This document shows positions 34,738 to 47,181 of a stretch of DNA of 64,000 nucleotides, piece by piece. Source of the stretch: Gracilariopsis chorda. Its lineage: Eukaryota > Rhodophyta > Florideophyceae > Gracilariales > Gracilariaceae. Below the pieces are notes generated by a model. It made no database searches. It was given only the letters and a program-made list of their open reading frames with translations, and had not been told where the DNA came from. The DNA lies in the NCBI GenBank assembly GCA_003194525.1, contig NBIV01000084.1, positions 186,001 to 250,000 on the forward strand. Direction: 5' to 3'. The first letter of the stretch is position 1. Each line of letters opens with the position of its first letter. The position numbers were made by a program, and so were the translations under genes.

Positions 34738-35580
34738 TGAAGTGCAACGCCCTCAGGGAGGGATTCCTGGTACTTGATTGTTTTCCCGATATTATCGGTT
34801 GTGTAGTGTGTATATGAACTACGCCCCACTTCGGTGGATATGGACACGTGTGACACGGTTTTGGGTCGATTGGCGGTTGGCCACAGTAGTGGATGTTGCC
34901 ACGAAATTTGGAGTATTTCTAATAATTCTAGTTAATTGTATTTATTATTTTTACACCCATTTCTGGGAAGTTAGTACTTAGTGCGAAAGTGCACTGCCGT
35001 CGCACTAGTAAAGCTTCCCCAACAAGGGACCCCGAACCTGGGGAATTGGCTCTAGTTGTTGCTGCTTCCGCGCGTTCTCAACTCCTCCTTGGAGAGAAAC
35101 GCCGTGAACCACGGGACCTCTAAACCCCTTGCACACCTAAAGAGACCCATCCTTGGGAGCATAATTGTTCCAATCACATTGGTTTTTCGCCCTGTATAGG
35201 GAGCCCTGTCCACCGGCATTGCCGTATTTGTTCGTCGCTCTCGTGACTCACCCCCGCCCATTCTTCCTCCTTTCCCTTCACTTTCCTCCTTTCCCCCTTT
35301 CAGGGTAGTATATCCCGCTACCCGCGGCCCTCCTGTTTGCAACCGCTCACACATCCCCACTTACTTGGAAACATACCTGTACTGAGGATCACACCCCGCT
35401 CACGCGGATACCGATTCCTCGCCTTCACTTCCCTGTGCAAGTCGCGACAGGTAACTCTGGTCTTAGAAAGCGGCTTCGCCGTGACGCCTCTGGGAGGGCT
35501 CTATCCAACTGGGTTCACCTCGTGGGAGGAAGATCCCGAACGTCTTTCGGTGTTTTTCCCCTTTGGGGCATTGCACCACA
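34738..35580 (+). repeat. element B 5' LTR
   Basis: 843 bp, TGAAGTGCAACG...GCATTGCACCACA, the reverse complement of the A LTR family. A primer site TGGTCTCCCGG follows after AAG. Confidence 0.9.
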
Positions 35581-35683
35581 AAGTGGTCTCCCGGCCTAGA
35601 ATCGGTTTTTGTTTTCCCTTTTTCGAGGTTCGTCTTCCACTTCCCGCAAGTTCCGGAACCGTTTCCGTCGTGAAAGTAGCTCT

Positions 35684-37822
35684 TCATGTCGAGGCAACCC
35701 TCTGATGCGGAGCGTGCGGTCACCCGCAGTCGTTCCCACGATGGTGGAAAAGTCCCCGAAGTTCGGTTCATATCCCGCATTCCGAAGCGGACCGGCTTCG
35801 GCTTTGCTGGTGGACCCTCTTCGAGGAATTCAAACCAACCCCGAAAACCCCGGAACACTCTTTTGCCCTCGTTGTGACCCCAGCAGGGGAATGATCCATC
35901 GACTCCCGCTGTCGCGGTATCAAACTCCCGTGGAACGGCCGACAACACCTCCCAGGGGACATCCCTGGATTCCCAGGTCCGCGCACTGTGGACCGCCCAC
36001 GACACCCTTGTATGGGAATTGAAATCCCTCCAAGAGGTGGTTATGGCAACCCCTGTGAAAGGGGTTGCCGAGGACCTCCGTATCTTACGGTCTGATTTCA
36101 ACTCCGTGTTGGAGAGTTTGGGGTAACCCGCCACCTTCGTCAAAGGAGTTGAGTCTCGATTTGATCGGATTGATGCTCGCTTGGAGATACTGGAGCAGTT
36201 CTTTTTCATGGAAAAACCATCCCCGGATTATCCGGTAGCGACTGCGTCTCAAAATCACCAGTATGCTGGGAAAAAGAAACGCCGTCATAAGCGGAAACAC
36301 CACCGAAATTACTCAGACTCGGATCCTTCGATATCGTCGGATTCATCCCGAAATCTTTCGAATAGCCCGAGCTCCTCGGACTCCGACTCGGAGCACGAGA
36401 AGCGAGGCTACTCCTCCAGCCCAAAGCGGTCATCGGCCACCGAAGGTGTGATACGCGCCCGGCGAAAGGTGAGAAGACACCCTGGTCTTTGGGAATTGAA
36501 ACTGACGAACCCGGATTACCGGAAACTTTTATCATACTGGCACTACCGGCTCGAAGATTCGTCACTTGGACGTACGTCCGGTGGTACGGGAAAGGTGCGA
36601 GACTGCATTAAGCGAATGCAGCTCTCGCTCTGCAACCAGTATTTTAATGGAGAGGATCCAGTCCTGGTACCGGATTTCTTATCCCGCTTTGTAGCGGAGT
36701 CCGATATCCTTGGTATGAATGAGGGACAAGCCTATTTTGCTTTACAGTATTTCTTATGGGGAGTGGCGGAGGACCAATACATCTCTGTCAGAGGATCATC
36801 TCGCACCTCCGAGGGAGGAGCTACATGTTGGCCGGAGGCTGTGGAGTATCTACTGCACTCCTACGCCACAAACACGGCTATTCAGCAGGCTATCCTCGCT
36901 TTGCGAGATGCACGCCAGCGTGCTGGAGAGACCGAGACCGATTACTCGGTGCGCCTTAAGAAGGCTTTCCACAGATGTGTTAGTGTATACCCCGTTGGGG
37001 AGCGCTGCACCATGTTCATCGACGTTCTTGACCGGGCAATCCGGAGTTTAGTTACCTGTTATCGTGAGCATAGGCGGAGGATCACCTACCTCGAGCTTGT
37101 CCAACACGCTCGAGCGGGAGGAGATGCACTTCGTGCAAGAACCCCGAAAAATCGGGTGAAATCCGCCAAGGCGTTGTTGCTGGAAAGCGAAGCTTCCTCA
37201 CTCCTGCTCACTGCGGATGGGAACCCTAGACAGGGATTTTATACCGTGCATTTAGTGCAGGGGGATGGTTTGTCGATACCCACCAGTGATTTACCGTCAA
37301 CGACGGAGATGAACCGTGATACGGGAACAGAAGATCCCGTTTTATACGGTGGTAACGGTCGGGTTCAACCCCAACGACTCTCGTTTTCAAACGGTCACTC
37401 CCGTTTTCAACGGCCTGGGTGGACTGACACCCGCCCTGCGGTTCGTCTCACCGACACTCGGAATAATAATCCGCGTATCGCGGTGTTGGCTCTAATCTGC
37501 CACCTGTGCTATGCCCATGACCATACCTCACCTCAGTGTATTTGTTGACTGAAGGAGATGGCCAAGGTAGTGGATAATTCTGAGGCCTTCACTCCAGAGG
37601 AGAAACGTTCCGTCCCGATGGTTTCCTACCTCCGTGCCAAAACGGACTTTTCCCATGCCCAACCACATAGCCCGCGTGCACGGCAAGCTTCAAACACCGC
37701 CAATTAGGAAGATCGCGCAACCATCCGTTGCAACCCTCGCTTATGCCGATAGAAACCCCCGTCAAAGGGATGAAGTACTCGTTGTCAAGGAAACCAACCC
37801 ACCGCCGAAGGCAGAAAACTAA
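35684..37822 (+). pseudogene. element B gag
   Basis: Starts MSRQPSDAERAVTRSRS, parallel to the A gag start. It carries the basic KKKRRHKRKHHR tract, LSRFVAESDILG and DYSVRLKKAFHRC. The nucleocapsid knuckle region CHLCYAHDHTSPQC (CX2CX4HX4C) is present near 37500-37540. A few breaks. Confidence 0.85.
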
Positions 37823-37839
37823 CTGAGGGAGTCTCCTCT

Positions 37840-40340
37840 TTGGGAGAGGCGTCTTCAGACCAGAGGCTGTTGGCGCCTAAGGCGTCCCCGCCTCGCTCCC
37901 CAGTGAAAGTCCTCTCGAGGAAAGACACCGCTGACGCGGACTCTGCGCATCTCGGTGTGTTGCGTCGCCCGTGGATACGGAGTAAAAATCCGCGGATTCC
38001 CGGTAGAGTCTTGGTCTTGGCCAAGCGCAATTACAAGGTCTATGCCGACCTTGGCCTTGATCCCCAGTTTATGGTGGGGTTGCTCACCGTCCTGGATACA
38101 GGTGCAGGCCCCAACTTTGTTGTGGAATGATTGTTACCCCCAATTTTGCTGTCTCGTATCCGCTCTGACGCGGTCCTCGACATTTCGGATGCGAACAACA
38201 ATCCGTTACAAACGGTGGGCACGGTGGACCTCGTGGTGAGACTTGGTACCTCTGTGGTGAAGTTGGACTTCATCGTTTGCCGTTCATTGGCATCACCAGT
38301 TATACTGGGTTTTGATTACAGCGGCAGATTTGTCGAAGCAATCAGGCCCCGCCTCAGGCTTGTAGAACTTGAAAACGGATCGTCGGTTCCGATTTTTCGC
38401 TGCCCGCTAAAGCAGTCCTCTCGGAAACAAGTTCCCTGCTGCGCAGGAACCACCGCCCGCTTCCCACGCGTCCACAAAGCTCCGCGTCGCTGCCTCAGTT
38501 TCTATACCGCCTGAGTCCCAAGTCTGGGTGCAGGTAAATTCCCGTCAACACGGTCTTCGGGTTATACAACCCCTCGCCTCGTTGTACGAGAAATCCCAGC
38601 TGGCGCTGACTACTGGAATTGTGTCCATTTCCCCGGATGTTCCTTTCCGGGTATTGGTTGCCAACCTTGGCAAACACCCCCAGTATCTGGTAAAACACCA
38701 AGTTATTGGGAGTGTAACTCCCCATCCTATGGGAATGCTGCCAACGAAGATGACAGCCGCCAATGTACTCGTAGTTTCCACCCCTTTTGAGGAGTTCGCC
38801 CCGCTGTCCGAAGACTTCAAGTCTAAGGAGGGGGAGGAAACCACTACTTTAGAGTCAAACATACCGAGTAACTCGGAATTGCCAACCACACTTGTGAAAG
38901 AGGAAAATGCTCCGTTGAGCAACGACCGGATTGATCCGGATAAGGCACTTGAAGCGCTGGACTTCAGCCATGTGCCAGAGTCGCACCGCGACAAACTCCG
39001 TAATATGTTACGGGAATTCACCACTATGTGGGATGGCTCGCTTGGCGAGATTAATGCAACGGAACACCGGATTGATCTAATCCCCGGTGCGCGACTGGTT
39101 GTGCAACCCCCTTAGAGAGCAGGTCCGAAAGCTCAAGAAGAGGAGCAGTCCCAAGTGGACAAGATGCTCCGCGCAGGGGTGATTGAGACCGCCCAATCGC
39201 CCTAGGCGTCCCCAGTTGTACTCGCTCTGAAGGCAGACGGAACCTGGAGATTCTGTGTCGACTACCGCCGGCTCAATGCCGTGACTGTTAGGGACACATA
39301 ACCCATCCCTCGTATGGACGAGTGCATTGACTCCCTTGGCAGGTACCTGTTAGACAGGAGGATCGCGATAAAACCGCATTCACCTGCCACGCGGAGACCT
39401 ACAGCTTCAAGCGGATGCCATTTGGGCTGATCAACGCCCCCGCCACCTTTCAGCGTGCAGTACATATTCTACTTAACCGCTTTAAGTGGCGGAGTTGTTT
39501 GGTCTAGCTTGATGATATTATCATCTACTCCTACTCGTTGGACGACCACCTGACTCACGTCCAATACTTGCTGACCGTAGTCCGTGATGCGGGAATTACC
39601 CTCAAGTTGAGGAAATGCGAGTTTTTCACTGATACTGTGAAGTATCTGGGTCACATTATCCGTCCTGGACGGTTAGCAATCGATAAAGCTCGAGTCAAAT
39701 CCCTCGTTGAGGCGAAAGAGCCCCGTACTCAAACGGAACTGCGCTCCTTTTTGGGGCTGGTCAACGTCTATCGACGGTTTATCCCGAACTTTTCGGATAC
39801 TACAGCGCCCCCGAACGCGTTGTCGCGAAAGGGGAACCCCTAAAAGCTGGGAACATTTACGCACGAGCAATCGGAAGCCTTTAAATCCTTGAAGGAAGCT
39901 GTCACATCAGGACCAATCCTACATCTCCCATAAATTGGGTTGAAATACTCCGTAGATACGGACTCGAGGGACTACCAGGTCAAGTGTGCTCTTTTTCAAA
40001 CCACCCCCAAGGGGGAACGACATCCAATTGGTTATTGGTTGGGCTCGCTCAATGTTCATGAGCGGAACTATTCCATATCGGAGAAAGAGTGCCTCACCGT
40101 CGTATGGGCGATGACCACTCTGCTCCCCTACCTTATGGGAGTTCACTTCGCCGTGTACACGGATCACTCCTCATTGAGGTGGTTCATGAATATCTCCGAC
40201 CCGTCGGGACGCCTCATGTGCTGGAGACTCCGCCTCGCGGAATATGACTTTCAAGTCATTTATAAAAAGAGCGCGCAGAACACCCAAGCCGACGCCCTGT
40301 CGCGGTTACTCACAAGTGGGGAAGCACTCCCAACGGAGGA
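37840..40340 (+). pseudogene. element B protease, RT and RNase H
   Basis: VLDTGAGPNFVVE (38090 on) is the protease motif. RT is more damaged than in A but [24 protein letters not shown] and KLRKCEFFTDTVKYLGHII are present (39260-39670). RNase H: NYSISEKECLTVVWAM, VYTDHSSLRWFMNISDPSG and QADALSRL (40060-40310). Several breaks. Confidence 0.85.
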
Positions 40341-40679
40341 TGATGAAGTCCCATGTTTCATGGCCATAGACCCGGATGATCCGGAATGTGCTGTCGAGGC
40401 TGGGCCAGAAAACTGGGACGAGGATGCTGACTTTGACAAACTACTCGCATCGCGAGATGAATCTGAGAACCCGTTACCGGGAAACTTTGTACCGGTATCA
40501 CCGGAAGAAATGATCCGAGAACAATTCCGCGACCCATTCTGTACGAGGATTCGTGCCCGTCTTAACGGTGGTGAAGATCTCCCTTTTGGGGTTAACGACA
40601 AAGGCTACCTCGTACGGAAGGTCGAAGCCCGCCCACAGATTGTGGTACCTCATTCCCTGCAGTCACGGGTGTTACATCT

Positions 40680-43440
40680 ATCACACTACGCCCCCATTGG
40701 AGGTCACCCAGGTGGGAGGAAACTCTACCTAACCCTGCGAAGGGATTTCTATTGGCCCGCCATGGCGGTGGATTGCTACGCAACCGTGCGGTTTTGTAGC
40801 GAATGCGCGAAGAATCGCGTGAAACTCCGCAAAAATGCGAAGAAGATGAAACTATTCCCCGCAAGGGCGCCGCTCGAGTTTATTGCGATCGATATTCTCG
40901 GACCACTACTCACCACGAAACGTGGAAACAGGTTTCTACTTGTCATTACCGACCGCTTTTCCAAGCTGGTACGGACTGTCCCTGTTCGGAGGATAACCGC
41001 TCTCACGGTGGCCCAGGCTCTGGTGACGCACTGGATTTTCGTCTACGGTCCCCCTGTGGAGGTAGTCTCCGATAATGGGAAACAGTTCGCGAGCAAGTTC
41101 TTCCAGGATGTTTGTCGCATCCTGGATGTCAAGAACTGGTTCACGACTACCTACCACCCCCAATGTAATGGGCAAGTTGAACGGTTTAACGGGACGTTAC
41201 TCGCAGCGTTACGTTCTTACGTCGCAGACCACCCAAAGAACTGGGACATGTACGCTGATGCGTTAACCTAGGCGTACAATACGCAGGTACACCGGACTAC
41301 CGGAGTTTCGCCATTCGAGTTGGTTCTATCTAGAACACCCCCGCCTGTGGCGCTGGAACCCCAAGCTACCTTGGACATTTCCTATCAGTGGGTATCTACT
41401 GGCAGCAATGGAAGCAATGGCTTTCCAAGCTTTTCCCAGCTGCGTGGAAGTCTATGGCACGGGCCCAAGCCGCTTACAAGCGGGAGTTTGATGCTCGCTT
41501 GCGAGGGAAACCGTCCCCGATTCGGGCGAATAACTACGTCTTCATCAGGAAGGAGTACTACAACCCGGAACGGGAGAAGCGCCATAAACTCTCGCCTGTG
41601 GCGGATGGACCATTCAAGGTCATCTCTGTGAACACCGGTACTGTCGTGGTAGAGATGGGCGACACGCACGAACGGATTTCCCGTGATCGTGTTGTCCTTG
41701 CCCCTCATCCCTCGTCAGAGGTAGTCCTGGATCCAGGCAACCCCATTTCTATGGACTCTGCAACATCGGAATCATCCAGGAGTACTAGGCCTACGGTACT
41801 ATCACACCCCAGCCGGGGACTCTCAGACCTACCGACCCTGTCGGACTCACCGGCTCAGCCGGGTAATTCGGGCCTCTCAGCGCCCGCCCCTACCACGCCC
41901 GCCCCTCTGGCGCGAATTTACACCCGCCAGGCGGGGAATGTTATCCCTTATCCCGCCGCTCCGTCTAAGGAGGTGGAGGAGAACACTCCTTTTCGAGGAC
42001 CGATATCGCTGTCGCAACGGGCAACACGTAACATACGGAACACAGACCGTAAAGCACAGAGTACGTCACACGACACTAATCCCCCGTTCTCAGGCAGTGC
42101 TGCGCAACAGCAACCAGACGCCCAGGCCCTGCAAAAGCGGCAATTATACTGCCCGTCACGGGAAAACAAGAAACTCCCCCCCGAAACCGCAGCAGCGGAA
42201 ATGCAATCGCCCGATCCATCCCCGGAGGCATCGCCACGAATGCGGGAAATATACCGTTCTACACGAGAAGTTGAAGCGCAACTACCACACACCCCTGTCA
42301 GAGAAGGTTCCCCGATACGGGAGTATGGTGACGATGGCCCCCAATCCCCTGAGCTGAGCGATGCATCGAAGCCACCATTGGCGCAAGCCCCCGCAGAAGG
42401 GGTTCAATTAGGTCCAGCAGACCCGCGCCCTGCGGAGAAGAGGCGCCCAGATACGCCAGCGCCACTGGGAAATACCCACATCTCTCTTGGGGAAAAGGCA
42501 GCCAAGCTGCAGTCGAAGCTTCAGGCCCTGGCACGCAAGCACCGGAAACGCCTCCCATCGTCGACGGAATCGAAGCCCCCGTTCCGGGAAATAACTTGCG
42601 CCAACGTCCGCAACGCTGCGGCGAAAAACCGAGGAACTCGGGAAAAAACGCGCGCCATTGCACCCTCGAAACCGGTCGCACCTGACGCTGCCCCTCCTCA
42701 TGGAGACGGTGCACCGCATTTAGCGGCCAGGGCCCTGAAAAGGGAGTCATTGGCACCTGCCTGGCACCCCCCAAAGGGAAATTTTGACCAAAATACCGGT
42801 GTACCGGAGTTATCCCCAGGCAACCGGTCAGTAGCCGGGGACACCACGGCATCGCCGAGACATATGGTGCAGAGCGCTCATGCGCCTGGAAGGGAGGCGG
42901 TTTGCCATCCAAACACCGTGTTGCACGGGACCCCGCAGGGGATCGTGTAAACGCCCATTCCGCAGGAGCGGTCATCTTCCCGCAAACTCGCGGTACGTGA
43001 GCTCAACTGCGAAGGCGGAGCCCAAGTTCCCCGCCGACTGGCGGTTCGCCTGCAAAACTGCGAAAGCGGAAACGACCCTGCCCCCATGGGGAATGACGTG
43101 GCGGTGAAAACCATGACGCCAAACACCCTCTTGACGGGTATCCTCCCGCACGAGCAGGGGCCGCTACCACAGCGCACGGCAACACCGTATTCATCGCTGC
43201 ACACCCTGCTAAGGGACATTATACCGCACCGCGGGCAACCCTCGCAAGGGAGTAGAATCACCACCCGGCACGGCCGGCAGGTCTACGAACGAGAGTTTGT
43301 AGTAGACTGACTTGTCGGACACACCTGGGATCCGGATGATATTCTACAATACCGCGTCCGCTGGTACGGGTATGACCCCAGTGGGGATACGTGGGAGCCA
43401 ATCGAACACCTCCCACGGTCGCAGGTCGTGCGATACCACC
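40680..43440 (+). pseudogene. element B integrase, linker and chromodomain
   Basis: GGHPGGRKLYLTLRRDFYWP (40705 on), IDILGPLL, VSDNGKQFASKFFQDV, CNGQVERFNG, then KLSPVADGPFKVISV. A long Pro/Arg-rich linker (about 41700-42950) follows, then a chromodomain with YEREFVVD and LQYRVRWYGYDPSGDTWEP (43280-43420). Integrase active-site residues remain readable. A few breaks. Confidence 0.85.
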
Positions 43441-43748
43441 GTCAAACGAGAACTGCGGCTCCAGCCACGCTGGTATATGCCCAAGTTCGGTAACGCTGCC
43501 GCGCGAGCGCAGGGCGATAGGAAAGGATAACAAGGCAAGGTCCGTCAAAGACGTGGAACTCAAACGAGAATCACCGTTCTAAACGGGAAAGTTTATTCAA
43601 GGGAGCAGCTAGCTCCCCACAACACTATACTACAGTAGCTGGCTACGCCAGGAAAGAAGAACTGGAGACGGCGCACGCGCTTTTATCACAGATTTTGTCT
43701 GGGAGTCCTCCGCGTCCGCGGTCATTTTCCCGTCTCAGGAGGGTGATA

Positions 43749-44591
43749 TGAAGTGCAACCCCCTCAGGGAAGGATTCCTGGTACTTGATTGTTTTCCCCA
43801 TATTATCGGTTGTGTAGTGTGTATATGAACTACGCCCCACTATCGTGGATATGGACACGTGGGATATGGTTTTGGGCTAATTGGCGATTGGCCACAGTAA
43901 TGAATGTTGCCACAAAATGTGGAGTGTTTCTAATAATTTTAGTTAATTGTATTTATTATTTTTACACCCATTTCTGGGAAGTTAGTACTTAGTGCGACGG
44001 CGCACTGCCGTCACACCAGTAAAGCTTCCTCAACAAGGATCCCCAAACCTGGGGAATTGGCTCTAGTTGTTGCCGCTTCCGCGCGTTCTCAACTCCTCCT
44101 TGGAGAGAAACGCCGTGAACCACGGGAACTCTAACCCCCGTGCACACCTAAAGAGATACATCCTTGGGAGCATAATTGTTCCAATCACATTGGTGTTTCG
44201 CACTGTATAGGGAGTCCTGTCCACCGGCATTGCCGTATTTGTTCGTCGCTCTCGTGACTCACCCTCGCCCATTCTTCCTCCTTTCCCTTCACTCTCCTTC
44301 TTTCCCCCTTTCAGGGTAGTACATCTTGCTACCCGCGGCCCTCCTGTGTGCACCCACTCACACATCCCCACTTACGTGGAAACATACCTGTACTGAGGAT
44401 CACACCCTGCTCACGCGGATACCGATTCTTCGCCTTCACCTCCCTGCGCAAGTCGCGACAGGTGTCCCTGGTCTTACAAAGCGGCTTCGCCCTGACACCT
44501 CTGGGAGGGCTCTACCCAACTGGGTTCACCTCGTTGGAGGAAGATCCCGAACGTCTTTCGGTGTTTTTCCCCTTTGGGGCATTGCACCACA
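43749..44591 (+). repeat. element B 3' LTR
   Basis: 843 bp, TGAAGTGCAACC...GCATTGCACCACA, followed by GAAAG. Preceded by a weak purine tract (AGGAGGGTGATA). Confidence 0.9.
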
Positions 44592-44596
44592 GAAAG

Positions 44597-45544
44597 GAAC
44601 TCCAAAATGGAGAAGTTCTTGAGCACTGACCGCACACTGGTGGACACACGGAAAACGACCCTGGGTCTCCGCTACCAGACAGTCGGCAATTGCCGAAGCC
44701 GCTTCTCCTCGAAGCAACCCCGAGGCAAACTCGGACAATACGGACCTTCCTAGAAAGGACCTACCAAGGCGTACAGTAGCCACAAGGGCTTTGTCTTTGC
44801 TGATACTCTCAGAAAGTCCAAATTCTAGCTTAATCGGGAAAAGCTCGGAAGTGTCTAGGAACAAACGGACGGCCGTGGGAAATAGGGATACCTTGCAAGG
44901 TGAAGAACCTAACTGCACCGCATTGCACGAAGGGAATGCTCTCGCCAAGAGGGATTCCCAGAACGCGCAGACACGCGAAAGCGTGGAGGACTGGGAGTAA
45001 GTTATCGACCGCATCGTCGATAACGCTTTAGACAAGGATGACCTCAAGCTGCGATATCGAGTGCGATGGTACGGCTACCCACCCGAAGCAGACACGTGGG
45101 AACCTATCTAGAGCCAATGTTGGTTGCACGTGGTTCGTTATCACCGCAGGAAGAAACTGCCGTTACCGCCGAATCTCGTTGAAGCTCTCGTCGGTTTGCT
45201 AGTGGACATGATGGACATAGACGCCCTGGACCACCGAAGTGGAACGAAAGAGACGACTCCTGATCCCAGGGAAGGAATGGATACTGAAGACAGTACAAAA
45301 ACGTCTGAGGCAATGGTGCCGTCTCAGGAGTCGGGACTGGACCGGAAGTCGAGTCAGGTGGCTGCTGTTGTTCCTGTTGGCAGGGTTGGTTAGAAGATGT
45401 GTTTATCGTTGGGCAAAGAGAAGAGTTCTCGAGAAAGTCAGTCGAATTTGCGTTGGATCGGTCCGGAGATACCAGGGTTCACTCCATGGCTCGCCACTGG
45501 TAAAGGCGATTGCTCGGCAAGCTCCACTCTTAACGGAGGGGATA
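44597..45544 (+). pseudogene. element C integrase tail with chromodomain
   Basis: Resumes C after B. The segment at about 45000-45110 reads VIDRIVDN, then KLRYRVRWYGYPPEADTWEP, a chromodomain close to those of A and B. The rest, up to the purine tract before the LTR, is degraded and has no recognisable product. Confidence 0.75.
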
Positions 45545-46107
45545 GGTGGCGTCAGGAGTATTCGGCGTTTCGAGGCACATTGTTTGACTAAGTCGCTGAC
45601 GACTATTTATACCAGGACGGTAAGTTCGGGCAACAGGGGATAAACGCATGGGCTATTGGTGGTTGCACTGGGTGATGGCGCTCATATGTGGATTGTACCA
45701 CTAATTCGGTTGTCACAAAATAGATGACTGGCACGGCGCAAATGCCTATATTATCTAGATATTTGAAGATTAGCACTAACTAGGAGCGGCGGCTGTCCGT
45801 GCGGTACTTGGAGGCCGGCGATTGGACCCTCTCAGAAAACGGAGAAAAGGAGGGCATGAATCCAAGTCCCTAGTCTTGGATCCTTACTCAGATTTCTGAA
45901 ACTAGTGCATAAATTGCGGCTTCCCGCGCCTTTCTGAGCGCATCACTCGCAATCTACTTACCCATGATTATACATTCCGTCGCGCACCACTGTTCGAGGT
46001 ATCTATAGGACACTTGCCGCCGCAAGCGGCACCCCTTCGTATAGAGTCATTTGTGCAGATCACCACGAGGTACCCAATCCTTCTAGGGAAGTGTTTCTGA
46101 TACCACA
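45545..46107 (+). repeat. element C 3' LTR
   Basis: 563 bp, aligns with 15589-16717 minus the nested insertion; ends TGATACCACA. Preceded by GGAGGGGATA and followed by TTGAC. Confidence 0.8.
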
Positions 46108-47181
46108 TTGACTGCTGCTGATGCAACGGGATTTCCCTGCTTCTTTTACTGAATTTGCACTAATAGATTGGGACGCGGTAATACAGCTTTACTACTTGTC
46201 TCTGCAGTCGTTGATGGTAGTTTTGAGGGACGAATTCTAAGGATATTTGTGGAGTACTTCGTCATGTGAACGAGTTCCAACAAGATCGGCAATTCTTCAT
46301 CATCGCTCGACAGTACCCCAAGGACGTGTTTCCCTTGATTTCGAAAGCAGTGGAAGCTCCTCTTGTGTCCATGGGTGTGTTAAAGTTATCGTAGACTCTG
46401 AACGGGCTATATGTGGGAAAGGCTAAACATGGAACTGCTTGGAAATCCTGTGGAGCTGCGAAGACTGTTCATGGCTGCCACAGGATGCCTAATTATCATC
46501 TTCCAAGACCGAAAAAATTACCGGAATGTGTGTGAATAAAAGGTCATTCCTCAGAACGTGAAGAACTGCTTCTTCCACATCTTTTCCTTCACCACGAATA
46601 GAGTTAATAACTTGATTTTGCGTGATAATACCTTCCATATTTCTTTTTGACCACATTCCTTGCATCGCTTTATTTTACTAACAGGTCTGTCCGCAGCATT
46701 ATGCAAACTGATATCCACATGAGTTACCTTTTAATCCACATTGCTGTTGACGCTACATCGGACGCTACATCGCCTATATTTCGCAATCGTGCGTAAGACC
46801 TCTCTCTGCGCCTATGCCAAACCAGTGTACGACAGCGCAAAGCATTTGTGGCCATTCCATTTTTGAGCTGCCATCGCTTATGTGCGTGCTGGTTTAGCAT
46901 TAATACCAGTTCGAGGTCCTTGAAAGTCTTCATGCCATTCATTGTCTTCACAGCCATCTCTGAAATCTCGCTTTTCAACGTTGCGCTTCACTGACCGCAT
47001 TAATGCCTGGGCGACCCACCCCAAACACACCGCACGACTCCATTTGCCTTGAAGAATAGCTCACAGTCCCGTGCATGCCCGATGCACACACCGATCATAA
47101 GTATCACAAATTAATAGGTGACTAACTCCATTACACAAGTAACACACGTCATCATGCTCCAAGCTTTGCTTTCAAACGAGC
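46108..47181. other. no recognised gene
   Basis: Composition is like old repeat or host spacer. An 84-codon open frame on the minus strand (46724-46978) has no similarity I recognise. No RNA gene or repeat ends were found. Confidence 0.4.

Larger units (their letters stand above)
34738..44591 (+). mobile_element. element B: chromovirus, plus strand, broken
   Basis: Two 843-bp LTRs (34738-35580 and 43749-44591), target duplication GAAAG at 34733-34737 and 44592-44596, inserted in the 3' part of element C. Same family as A: gag, protease, RT, RNase H, integrase, long linker and chromodomain align throughout at roughly 90%. It lacks most of the antisense ORF module of A. LTRs differ by about 5% by eye. 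More decayed than A, about ten breaks. Confidence 0.9.
15589..46107 (+). mobile_element. element C: old Ty3/gypsy chromovirus with nested insertions
   Basis: LTRs at 15589-16717 and 45545-46107, flanked by TTGAT (15584-15588) and TTGAC (46108-46112), a 5-bp duplication with one difference. The internal order on the plus strand is gag, protease (DTGA), RT, RNase H, then after element A the integrase, then after element B a chromodomain. A purine tract GGAGGGGATA precedes the 3' LTR. Excluding insertions it is about 8.4 kb. LTRs differ extensively and there are many breaks (well over ten), so it is the oldest of the chromoviruses here. It is related to A and B by protein but clearly diverged. 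Confidence 0.85.
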
